Assembly: GCA_051747965.1 (NCBI GenBank)
Contig: JBNJGS010000058.1
Location: 1-18,411, forward strand
Length of the DNA stretch: 18,411 nt
DNA from: JAQIBY01 sp051747965
GTDB lineage: Bacteria; Bacteroidota; Bacteroidia; Bacteroidales; ML635J-15
Reading direction: 5' to 3'
The notes beneath the pieces are model-generated. The model did not search any database, was not told the origin of the DNA, and worked only from the letters and a program-made list of their open reading frames with translations. Position numbers and translations under genes: made by a program. Positions 7,743-14,307 of the stretch are shown here, piece after piece (position 1 is the first letter of the stretch; each line of letters opens with the position of its first letter).

Positions 7743-8915
7743 TTATTCATCTCCGAGTCGTTCCAGACCTTCGAATACATCCAGCAATCTGAGGTGCACC
7801 ACCATAGAACCGGAATAATAATGACTGATGATATCTTCATAATCATACTGTAGAAGGGCCATAGCCATAGCACCTTCCTGGCTGAGCCCTACACCATGGC
7901 CATAGCCTTTTCCTCTGAATATCAACTTATTATTCTCGATATCCATAGTAAAATATGCGGATTTCAGGTCAAAATATGATCTGATCTTTCTCATGGGAAT
8001 GCTAACCCTGTTAAACTGAATGACGGGACTTCGTTCTTCAATTTTTTTAATCAGCAGACTGTCATCAGTATGTTTGGTATCCACACCTTGATTTGTCAGA
8101 AAAATACGCCATTCAGCAAGGCTTATATCTCTTTGCCAGGTAGCATGTTTGCCTCCGAGGCTAAAAGTATCCTCTACGGATACCAGGTAATCCAGATGTG
8201 AGGTCCATACATCACGTGCGTTGGCGGTAACACCTCCGCTGTTGGAATGATACACGGCATTGATGAGAGTAAATGTACTGTCAACAATCACCTCCCCTCT
8301 GGTTTGGCCGGCTGCCTCAATAATGTCCGGGTCAGTGGCCTTACCGGGATAGACCTGACAATGTGTTTTATCACAAAGCTGAAATCCTTCTGCCTCGTGC
8401 CGGTGCAGATTTCTCAGGGCATAAGTTCGGGCAATCACTGCCTGGGTCTTATAATATTCCTGATGTGCATTGTACCCGCCTTCTGCTTCTGCGGTGGCTG
8501 CCACATATGCTTCCAGGGGTACCAGGTTTATCGCCCGCAGAATCCCGGAATCATCATAAAACTTAAGATTTCCGGTATAAGCTCTGGCTCCGGAATCTGC
8601 TCCTGGCAAGTTGATAAAAAAACCACTTTCTGTACTGTCGGCAAGGAGCAGAATTTCGCCGGCTGTAAACTCGATGCTGTCTGAAACCAGCGTCACCTGC
8701 CCGTTGTGAGCGCTCATACTAAGGTTTGTATTTGCCGGCAACACAGCCATTGTACTGTCTCCGGCCACAATTTTGTAATTGTCTTTTTGTGTTGTGATTT
8801 TGAAAGCATCTGTATCCTGCTGATAAAAGAGTGCCACACTGATCTCCTGAGCAATACCTGAATAAGAAAAGAGGCAAAGACAAATCAGGAGGCAGTATTT
8901 TTGAAGATACATCAT
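7743..8915 (-). CDS. Secreted SpoIID/LytB-domain protein
   Basis: A 390-residue protein with an N-terminal signal peptide (hydrophobic core LLICLCLFSYSGIAQ, about residues 9-23) and a SpoIID domain from about 115 to 375. Family marks are LEAYVAATAEAEGG, with Glu145 in the position of the catalytic Glu of SpoIID; YKTQAVIARTYAL; CDKTHCQVYPG; YHSNSGGVT; and GYGHGVGLSQEGA, where a Zn or substrate-binding loop lies. In sporulating Firmicutes, SpoIID is a lytic transglycosylase acting on denuded peptidoglycan. Here, in a Gram-negative non-sporulating lineage, the likely role is periplasmic peptidoglycan remodelling, by inference. Its ATG overlaps the lpxB stop by 4 bases (ATGA, 8912-8915), so it is the coupled last gene of the surE-lpxB operon. 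The region from about residue 25 to 115 has no recognised domain. Confidence 0.85.
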   Translation of the reverse strand: MMYLQKYCLLICLCLFSYSGIAQEISVALFYQQDTDAFKITTQKDNYKIVAGDSTMAVLPANTNLSMSAHNGQVTLVSDSIEFTAGEILLLADSTESGFFINLPGADSGARAYTGNLKFYDDSGILRAINLVPLEAYVAATAEAEGGYNAHQEYYKTQAVIARTYALRNLHRHEAEGFQLCDKTHCQVYPGKATDPDIIEAAGQTRGEVIVDSTFTLINAVYHSNSGGVTANARDVWTSHLDYLVSVEDTFSLGGKHATWQRDISLAEWRIFLTNQGVDTKHTDDSLLIKKIEERSPVIQFNRVSIPMRKIRSYFDLKSAYFTMDIENNKLIFRGKGYGHGVGLSQEGAMAMALLQYDYEDIISHYYSGSMVVHLRLLDVFEGLERLGDE

Positions 8916-10027
8916 GAAATCAGACTGTACATTGCTGCGGCAATCCGGTCAGATACACCATGTTCACCCAATTTTGTTTTCAGTTCTTCGTACTTTTTGA
9001 GCACATGTTTTCGTTTTTCTCCTTCGGGGAGAATTTTCTGAAATTCATTTTCGAGGCTCTCTCTGGTCATCTGGTGCTGGATAAGCTCGGTGACCACATC
9101 CTCATCCATAATCAGATTTACGAGGCTAAACCGACGTATTTTCACAAACATACGTGCTATATTGAAACTCAGTGGGCTTGTTTTATAGCACACAACCTGT
9201 GGCACATCAAAGAGGGCAGCTTCCAGAGTAGCAGTTCCACTGGTAATCATACCGGCCTTTGCATGATAAAGAATATCGTAAGTAGCATCAAACAACAAGT
9301 GTGCGTGGGGATATTCACGGACGAACTGTTGATAAAACTCATGTTCCATGCCCGGTGCACCGGCAATCAGGTATTCATATCCAGGAAATCTGCCTGCAGT
9401 TTCAAGCATTAGTGGAAGCATTCTGGAAATTTCCTGTTTTCTGCTTCCGGGCAAAATGGCAATTACCGGCTTATCCGACAATTTGTGTTTGCTTTTGAAT
9501 TCCGGCAGTGGCAAAGGCTGGTATTGGTTGACAGCATCAATCAGTGGATGCCCCTGATATTCAACCTCCACATCAAATTTTCTATAGAATTCCGGTTCAA
9601 ACGGCAGAATGGCAAAGATTTTATCAAGATTTTTCCGCATACTGTACACGCGGTCTTTTTTCCATGCCCAGACATTGGGAGAAATATAATGAAATGTTTT
9701 GAATCCGGCTTTTTTTGCCCATTTGGCAAGGCGCAGGTTAAATCCTGGGAAGTCTATGGTAATCAGCACATCCGGATTAAACCTGATAATATCATTTTTG
9801 GCAAATCTGAAATTTTTTCTGATGGTATTCAGATGGGCAATTACCTCAACAAATCCCATGATGGCAAGTTGCCTGTAGTGTTTGCGGATTTCAGCCCCTG
9901 CTTCCTGCATTTTTTCTCCACCCCATGCGAGGATTTCCGCCCCGGGATCAGCTTTTTTGATTCCCCGGATGAGATTGGAACCGTGGAGGTCTCCGGATGC
10001 TTCGCCTGCGATGATGTAATACTTCAT
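8912..10027 (-). CDS. lpxB: Lipid-A-disaccharide synthase
   Basis: 371 residues, the usual length for LpxB, a GT19-family glycosyltransferase at the inner face of the inner membrane. It joins UDP-2,3-diacylglucosamine to lipid X, releasing UDP and giving the lipid A disaccharide. Visible family blocks are the N-terminal IIAGEASGDLHG, the central YISPNVWAWKK, FEPEFYRKF, YQGHPLIDAV, the nucleotide-binding LPGSRKQEI, and MITSGTATLEAALFDVPQVV followed by YKTSPL. The start is the only sensible ATG, as the conserved GEASGD follows at once. It is the third gene of a minus-strand operon, 12 bases behind the small membrane protein gene and overlapping the SpoIID-like gene by 4 bases. Its presence shows a lipid A outer membrane. 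A 263-codon open frame on the opposite strand is a coding shadow. Confidence 0.97.
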   Translation of the reverse strand: MKYYIIAGEASGDLHGSNLIRGIKKADPGAEILAWGGEKMQEAGAEIRKHYRQLAIMGFVEVIAHLNTIRKNFRFAKNDIIRFNPDVLITIDFPGFNLRLAKWAKKAGFKTFHYISPNVWAWKKDRVYSMRKNLDKIFAILPFEPEFYRKFDVEVEYQGHPLIDAVNQYQPLPLPEFKSKHKLSDKPVIAILPGSRKQEISRMLPLMLETAGRFPGYEYLIAGAPGMEHEFYQQFVREYPHAHLLFDATYDILYHAKAGMITSGTATLEAALFDVPQVVCYKTSPLSFNIARMFVKIRRFSLVNLIMDEDVVTELIQHQMTRESLENEFQKILPEGEKRKHVLKKYEELKTKLGEHGVSDRIAAAMYSLIS

Positions 10028-10039
10028 ACCGCCATGAAA

Positions 10040-10351
10040 TTAGGCAAATTTCAGAAGAATCACGACAATCACATAGAGAAAAATGGAAAAAACAATGCCT
10101 CTGTTTGCATACCAGTACTCATAGCCTTTCAGTATATAGAAAGGGATGAGATTAACCAGGGTGGCAAGGCTGAAAATGGGAAGGAAAGTTCCCATGGCCA
10201 CCAGATAATCCAGGTATTGAAACAAACTTACGCCGGATCTTGCACGTGTAAGGTAAAAAATCACTACCACCAGTAAAGGAAGTGTCAGTCCGATGAGCAG
10301 ACCAAACCATGGTTTATTAAACTTCTGACGCTTTTTCTTTTTTTCATTCAT
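10040..10351 (-). CDS. Small three-helix membrane protein between surE and lpxB
   Basis: 103 residues. The N-terminus is strongly basic (MNEKKKKRQKFNK), followed by three predicted membrane helices at about 15-34, 48-74 and 84-102, with a YEYWYANRG loop before the last. The basic start suggests the N-terminus stays in the cytoplasm. I do not recognise a family with a proven function. It sits 19 bases after surE and 12 bases before lpxB, so it is co-transcribed. The position between these genes suggests an envelope or lipid A related role, but only by association. Confidence 0.75.
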   Translation of the reverse strand: MNEKKKKRQKFNKPWFGLLIGLTLPLLVVVIFYLTRARSGVSLFQYLDYLVAMGTFLPIFSLATLVNLIPFYILKGYEYWYANRGIVFSIFLYVIVVILLKFA

Positions 10352-10370
10352 GATTGAAACAAATTTGGGG

Positions 10371-11138
10371 TTAAAATGTCCAGTCAGACATATTTTGCAA
10401 ACTGTGATAGTCTGTCAGGTCAGCCTTGACAGGGACAACGGAGGCCTTGTTTTCAGAAAGCACATATTCATCGGTATTTGGTGTTCCATCCTCGTTGTTT
10501 TCAAAATATCCGGTAAGCCAGTAATAAGGTGTACCTCCCGGATCGTTGCGTTTTTCAAATTCTCCCTGCCACACACCAAATGTCTGCCGGCAAACCTCAA
10601 TACCTTTGAACTCCTCAGGCCTGATATCGGGGATATTGACATTAAACACCACGCGGTCGGGCAGATTTTCTTTCAGCATTTTATTGACCACCTGTTTCAC
10701 CACCTGTTTTGATAAGGTAAAATCGGCATCTGCAGCATGGTTACATAAGGAAAATCCGGCTGCGGGAATATTGTGTAATCCTGCTTCAAGGGCCACACCC
10801 ATGGTGCCGGAATAGATGACAGAAACTGCCGCATTGGAGCCATGATTTATACCGGAAAGCACCATGTCAGGACGTTCGTCCAGAATCTGGTCAATGGCCA
10901 GTTTGATACAATCCACCGGTGTGCCATTCACCACATAGAATTTCACATCGTCACTGCGCTCAACTTCCCTGATCCGGAGTGGATTCTTTACGGTAATGCT
11001 GTGTGATTTTCCGCTTTGTCCTTCTTCAGAAACCACGACCACAACCCGGCCAAACTCTTTGGCAACTGCGATTAAACTATGCAAGCCCTCTGCATAAGGG
11101 CCATCATCATTGGATATCAAAATATAAGGCTTCGCCAT
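10371..11138 (-). CDS. surE: 5'/3'-nucleotidase SurE
   Basis: 255 residues from the chosen ATG, typical for the family. SurE is a cytosolic metal-dependent phosphatase that removes phosphate from nucleoside 5'- and 3'-monophosphates. It shows the N-terminal metal site ILISNDDG (Asp11, Asp12), the GQSGKSHSITV segment with the metal-binding serine, LSGINHGSNA with the metal-binding asparagine, and SGTMGVALEA. A longer frame starting at TTG 11171 is rejected: it adds 11 residues before the usual start, and a promoter at 11160-11189 would lie inside it, so the transcript could not carry that start. It is the first gene of the minus-strand operon. Confidence 0.95.
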   Translation of the reverse strand: MAKPYILISNDDGPYAEGLHSLIAVAKEFGRVVVVVSEEGQSGKSHSITVKNPLRIREVERSDDVKFYVVNGTPVDCIKLAIDQILDERPDMVLSGINHGSNAAVSVIYSGTMGVALEAGLHNIPAAGFSLCNHAADADFTLSKQVVKQVVNKMLKENLPDRVVFNVNIPDIRPEEFKGIEVCRQTFGVWQGEFEKRNDPGGTPYYWLTGYFENNEDGTPNTDEYVLSENKASVVPVKADLTDYHSLQNMSDWTF

Positions 11139-11159
11139 AAGTTCAAAATAATTGGGGAG

Positions 11160-11189
11160 CAAAGATAGCAAAATCAGGCGGTTTTCAAA
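11160..11189 (-). promoter_or_regulatory. Bacteroidota-type promoter for the surE operon
   Basis: On the minus strand TTTG (11186-11189) is followed by 18 bases and then TATCTTTG (11160-11167), fitting the TTTG-N(18-20)-TAnnTTTG form. The implied transcription start is around 11154, giving a short leader of about 16 bases before the surE ATG at 11138. This is the best promoter match in the window. Confidence 0.65.
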
Positions 11190-11282
11190 CAGTTTCCGTG
11201 CATATCCGTTCCCGGAATTATCAGTATAAAAGCGTAGAATCTTTTCAGCCTTTTCACGGTCATTCGGGGAAAGGACTGTCCC

Positions 11283-11290
11283 TATATTTG
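11283..11290 (+). promoter_or_regulatory. Possible -7 element for the small secreted protein gene
   Basis: TATATTTG fits TAnnTTTG exactly and lies 25 bases before the ATG at 11316. No exact TTTG is found about 19 bases upstream; TTCG at 11263-11266 is the nearest. Together with the surE promoter it forms a divergent promoter region. Confidence 0.45.
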
Positions 11291-11315
11291 TTACAGATCA
11301 AAACGATTAAGGATA

Positions 11316-11741
11316 ATGATAAAACAGATAAGCATATTGGGCGCAGCCATTTTCCTGCTGACATCAGTCAGCATCGCTCAGACATCTGTTATGAAAGCAG
11401 CTCCGGAAATTGATTTTGATCAGAATCAGTCCGATAAGGATGTTTATGCAGAAGAATTTGATGACAATCTGTACATATCCCTGATCCTAAAGAATGAAGA
11501 GACAAGTGGATTTTACACTTTTGAACGTTCCTATGACAATGAGAACTATGTTATTTTGTCAAAAAAGACATTCAGTGCAGATGTTGATTACGAAAATCGT
11601 CAGTTTACATTTATAAGCAAATTACCTGACAAGCCTGCGATGTACAGGATATACAAATTCACGCCGGAGAAGGTAAGTCTGGTAAAGGAATATGAGTATT
11701 ATCCGCATAACAATGGAGGTCTTGCAGAGAAATATTATTAA
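11316..11741 (+). CDS. Small secreted protein of unknown function
   Basis: 141 residues. Residues 1-21 form a clear signal peptide (MIKQISILGAAIFLLTSVSIAQ). The mature part is acidic early on (APEIDFDQNQSDKD) and then shows alternating beta-strand patterns: YISLILKNEETSGFYTFERS, YVILSKKTFSADVDY, FTFISKLP and AMYRIYKFTPE. This pattern (FERS-DN-NY, then PDKPAMYRIYKF) resembles the fibronectin type III/Ig-like folds often found in exported Bacteroidota proteins, but I did not identify a family. There is no lipobox cysteine and no C-terminal sorting domain. It is a single-gene unit, divergent from surE and closed by a strong terminator. Confidence 0.75.
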   Translation: MIKQISILGAAIFLLTSVSIAQTSVMKAAPEIDFDQNQSDKDVYAEEFDDNLYISLILKNEETSGFYTFERSYDNENYVILSKKTFSADVDYENRQFTFISKLPDKPAMYRIYKFTPEKVSLVKEYEYYPHNNGGLAEKYY

Positions 11742-11801
11742 GTCTATCCCCTATCCCCCAATATCTGGTTATATTTACTTCGTAACTATCTCACCAATGA
11801 A

Positions 11802-11835
11802 ACCGCCCCTGACCCCATCAGGGGCGGTACTTTTT
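11802..11835 (+). terminator. Intrinsic terminator after the small secreted protein gene
   Basis: ACCGCCCCTGA (11802-11812) pairs perfectly with TCAGGGGCGGT (11818-11828) across a CCCCA loop, then five Ts at 11831-11835. The 11-bp GC-rich stem lies 60 bases after the stop codon and separates this gene from the rhomboid gene. Confidence 0.9.
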
Positions 11836-11957
11836 GTAAGGGTTACAAACAACCGGCAGAGACAACATTACAATGCCGGATACTGCATATCTGATTTGCA
11901 AAAAACCGGGCACAGGAGACTTGCAAAACACGTCCGGAATGATTATCTTTCACCGAA

Positions 11958-12692
11958 ATGGAAACATCACCTCAAATAGAGAAAAAACGATTCCGGATAT
12001 CCCTCTTTGTCACGCTGATGCTATTGTTGCTCATGTGGGCCGTTCACCTTTTGAATTTCAGCCTTGATATGGAACTGAACCGATACGGCATCAATCCGCG
12101 GGAGTGGAAAGGGCTCATCGGTATACTGGCAGCACCCCTGCTTCATGGCGACTGGCAGCATCTTACAGCCAACAGCATGAGTTTCATTGTCCTGGGGACG
12201 GGTTTGTTTTATTTATATCCCAAAACAGGCTACCGGGTTTTTGCACTTTCCTGGATAAGTTCAGGGATACTTGTCTGGCTGATTGCACGTCCCAGTCACC
12301 ATATTGGTGCCAGTGGAGTTATTTATGCGATGGCAGCATTTTTGTTTTTATCCGGCATATTGCGCAAAGATTACCGGATGATGGCAATTTCCCTGATCAT
12401 CGTTTTCATGTATGGTTCCATGGTGTGGGGGATCTTCCCCGGAAAGCCAGGTATAAGTTGGGAAGCGCACTTTGCCGGTATGTTCATGGGCTTTTTGCTG
12501 GCATGGGTATACAGGAAGCATGGACCTCAAAAACCTGTATATTCATGGGAAACAGAAGAATTACAGGATGATGATGAGGATGAACACACAAGCAGGCCCG
12601 GCTATCACTCTAGCCACACTTTATTTGAGGATGTGGAAATCCACTATCCTGAAAACGATGACAAAGAAGATGAGGATGAAAATTCCGGGTAA
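11958..12692 (+). CDS. Rhomboid family intramembrane serine protease with acidic tail
   Basis: 244 residues, inner membrane. Six hydrophobic segments lie between about residue 14 and 185. Rhomboid hallmarks are the HGDWQHLTANS block with Asn72, the catalytic Ser119 in HHIGASG, and the catalytic His171 in WEAHFAGMFMG. This is the Ser-His dyad of active rhomboids, which cut substrates inside the membrane. After about residue 198 comes a cytoplasmic tail dense in Asp and Glu (ELQDDDEDEH and NDDKEDEDEN), which is outside the usual fold. Substrates are unknown. No strong ribosome binding site or consensus promoter is visible in front. The gene converges on the PLP enzyme gene with only 10 bases between the stops. 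Confidence 0.9.
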   Translation: METSPQIEKKRFRISLFVTLMLLLLMWAVHLLNFSLDMELNRYGINPREWKGLIGILAAPLLHGDWQHLTANSMSFIVLGTGLFYLYPKTGYRVFALSWISSGILVWLIARPSHHIGASGVIYAMAAFLFLSGILRKDYRMMAISLIIVFMYGSMVWGIFPGKPGISWEAHFAGMFMGFLLAWVYRKHGPQKPVYSWETEELQDDDEDEHTSRPGYHSSHTLFEDVEIHYPENDDKEDEDENSG

Positions 12693-12702
12693 GCAGAGCT
12701 CA

Positions 12703-13971
12703 TCACTTTTTGTATTTTGAGCAGATGGCTTCCACACTGGTTTGATACTTTTTCAGCATCAAATCATATTCTTCCTTTAAGACTTTCAGCATTTCCCGTA
12801 TCTGGCTTTTGGTTTGATACAGACTCAGAACAACCCTCACCCCACCCTGATGATACGGTGTGGCAGGGAACACACCGGGCGTAATATGATACCCCCGGCT
12901 CAGCATACCCCGGCAGACATCTATCACCATATCAGGAATACCGGCAGCAATAAAAGCAATGGGGGTTAGTGTTTTATCGATTACAGGCAGTTCAAGCTTT
13001 TCAGCCTCATCATAAAAGAGTTGCATCTGCTCACGAAGGGTATTTTGCAGAAGAGAGATTTCCTTTGACTGATGAATTCCGGCGGATTCAATGATCGCTC
13101 CCAGCACAGAAGGTTCCGGCGGAGAAGTAAATATCAGGGTTGAACCAGTAAAAAGAATTTTTTCACGTGTCTCCTCATCAGGACAAACCAGCAATCCCCC
13201 TCCTGCCCCAAATCCTTTTCCCAGCGAGGTAGAGAGAAACATCTGCTTGTGGTATTTCATTTTTGACAATGTCCAGCCTTTTCCATTTTGGCCGCACCAC
13301 CCCATGCCATGTGCATCATCTACATACAAACGAAACTGTGGATATCTGTTCATCAGTTTTTCCAGTTCCGCAGCGGGCAAAACATCGCCAAACATAGAAT
13401 ATATCCCGTCAGCCATATACCAGATTCGTTCATATTTTGAGCTCAGTTCCTGAATTCTGGTTTCAAGTTTGTCCATCCTGTTGTGCCGGACTATTTCGAT
13501 GTGTACACCATAGCCTTTCAGCATATCGCAGGCCAGCCTGACAGATGTATGTACCTGATGGTCAAGTATCACAGCATCGTTTTTGTCAACAAGCACCGGA
13601 ATTGCAGCTATATGCCCCAGCGTGGTCCGGGGTGTTATGATGACAGGTTTGCCAAACAAATCTGCCATGACATTTTCTGCTCTTCTGTAGATATCAAGTT
13701 TCATGTATGTACGTGAAACGGCTGTATATACGCCATTTTCCATGACCGCACCGGCTGCTGCTTTACGCAAACGCTGATCCACAGACAATTTATGATAATC
13801 ACAAATGGAAAAATTCACAAAGCTTTCCCCTGTTTCCAGGATTTCTTCATATCCTGAAAAAGCTCCACCTGAAATGCTGAGATGAGACATCCCTTTTTCT
13901 TTACCTGCTTTCATAATCGAAAGCGCCTGCTTCATTTGTTCGTTGTTCATATTGAAATTTTCTGCCAGCAT
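12703..13971 (-). CDS. Alpha-oxoamine-synthase-family PLP enzyme (BioF/KBL/CqsA-like)
   Basis: 422 residues, cytosolic, fold type I PLP enzyme. Family marks in order: VILDHQVHTSV with His141 placed to stack on PLP; ADGIYSMFGDVLPAAEL, matching the DGVFSMDGD block of the group; YVDDAHGMGW with Asp218 and His221; and STSLGKGFGAGGG with Lys252 as the PLP-binding lysine. The alpha-oxoamine synthases join an amino acid to an acyl-CoA or acyl-ACP with loss of CO2 (BioF, KBL, ALAS, serine palmitoyltransferase, CqsA). The sequence is clearly different from Bacteroides serine palmitoyltransferase in the N-terminal third (NGVYTAVSRTYMKLD). No biotin, sphingolipid or acyl carrier gene lies nearby, so the substrate is open. 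AGGA stands before the ATG with five bases between. A later in-frame ATG at residue 8 is possible. Confidence 0.8.
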   Translation of the reverse strand: MLAENFNMNNEQMKQALSIMKAGKEKGMSHLSISGGAFSGYEEILETGESFVNFSICDYHKLSVDQRLRKAAAGAVMENGVYTAVSRTYMKLDIYRRAENVMADLFGKPVIITPRTTLGHIAAIPVLVDKNDAVILDHQVHTSVRLACDMLKGYGVHIEIVRHNRMDKLETRIQELSSKYERIWYMADGIYSMFGDVLPAAELEKLMNRYPQFRLYVDDAHGMGWCGQNGKGWTLSKMKYHKQMFLSTSLGKGFGAGGGLLVCPDEETREKILFTGSTLIFTSPPEPSVLGAIIESAGIHQSKEISLLQNTLREQMQLFYDEAEKLELPVIDKTLTPIAFIAAGIPDMVIDVCRGMLSRGYHITPGVFPATPYHQGGVRVVLSLYQTKSQIREMLKVLKEEYDLMLKKYQTSVEAICSKYKK

Positions 13972-14151
13972 ATTTTCCTAAAAAACTATCAATCAGGTAT
14001 AGCAGAAGGAAACGAGCTGATGCGGTTTATACCTGCAATATAATCTTATCTCAGCCGCTTATTGTGTAAGTTTGGCTTTTTTAGACTGACTCATTCTTTT
14101 ATTATATTCTCAAAGCAACAAAATATGAATAACAACAGCATTCAAATATTT

Positions 14152-14189
14152 ACAATTTTATGAATCTGCTTCAGTATAATTAAAATTGT
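14152..14189. repeat. Inverted repeat in the PLP enzyme / kinase intergenic region
   Basis: ACAATTTTA (14152-14160) and TAAAATTGT (14181-14189) are perfect 9-base inverted repeats around a 20-base spacer; TGAA and TTCA inside the spacer can pair too. No T-run follows, so it is not a terminator. It could be an operator or simply AT-rich chance. Confidence 0.5.
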
Positions 14190-14258
14190 CATTCCACTGA
14201 GAATCTTAGTTCACATTATAATTACTGTTACCAATGCGAGTAAGTTCTCTTTTCCCGA

Positions 14259-14288
14259 TTTCTCAAGAACTATTTTTCGCTATTTTTG
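14259..14288 (+). promoter_or_regulatory. Likely promoter of the hybrid histidine kinase gene
   Basis: TATTTTTG (14281-14288) fits TAnnTTTG; 18 bases upstream stands TTTC (14259-14262), one base off TTTG. The implied leader is about 13 bases before the ATG at 14308. Confidence 0.5.
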
Positions 14289-14307
14289 TTGAAATTCTGA
14301 ACATGAT

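Larger units (their letters stand above)
13972..14307. other. AT-rich divergent intergenic region (336 bp)
   Basis: It separates the minus-strand PLP enzyme from the plus-strand histidine kinase. It contains an inverted repeat at 14152-14189 and a promoter-like site near the kinase. A TAAGTTTG at 14067-14074 matches TAnnTTTG but lacks a -33 partner. No tRNA-like or protein-coding unit was seen. Confidence 0.6.

Noticed and set aside
8960..9412. 150-codon plus-strand frame opposite lpxB
   Set aside because: Antisense shadow of a highly conserved gene; no family features.
9485..10276. 263-codon open frame on the plus strand across lpxB and the small membrane protein gene
   Set aside because: It lies wholly opposite well-supported genes, has no recognisable domain and shows the His/Phe/Cys-rich composition of a coding shadow.
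11139..11171. Extension of surE to a TTG start at 11171
   Set aside because: A promoter match covers this segment and the family normally begins near MAKPYILISNDDG.
12693..12740. Possible bidirectional terminator between the convergent rhomboid and PLP enzyme genes
   Set aside because: Only a 5-base GCTCA/TGAGC pairing with a long loop and no proper T-run was found.
13091..13453. 120-codon plus-strand frame opposite the PLP enzyme gene
   Set aside because: Antisense to the conserved Lys252 region; no independent evidence.
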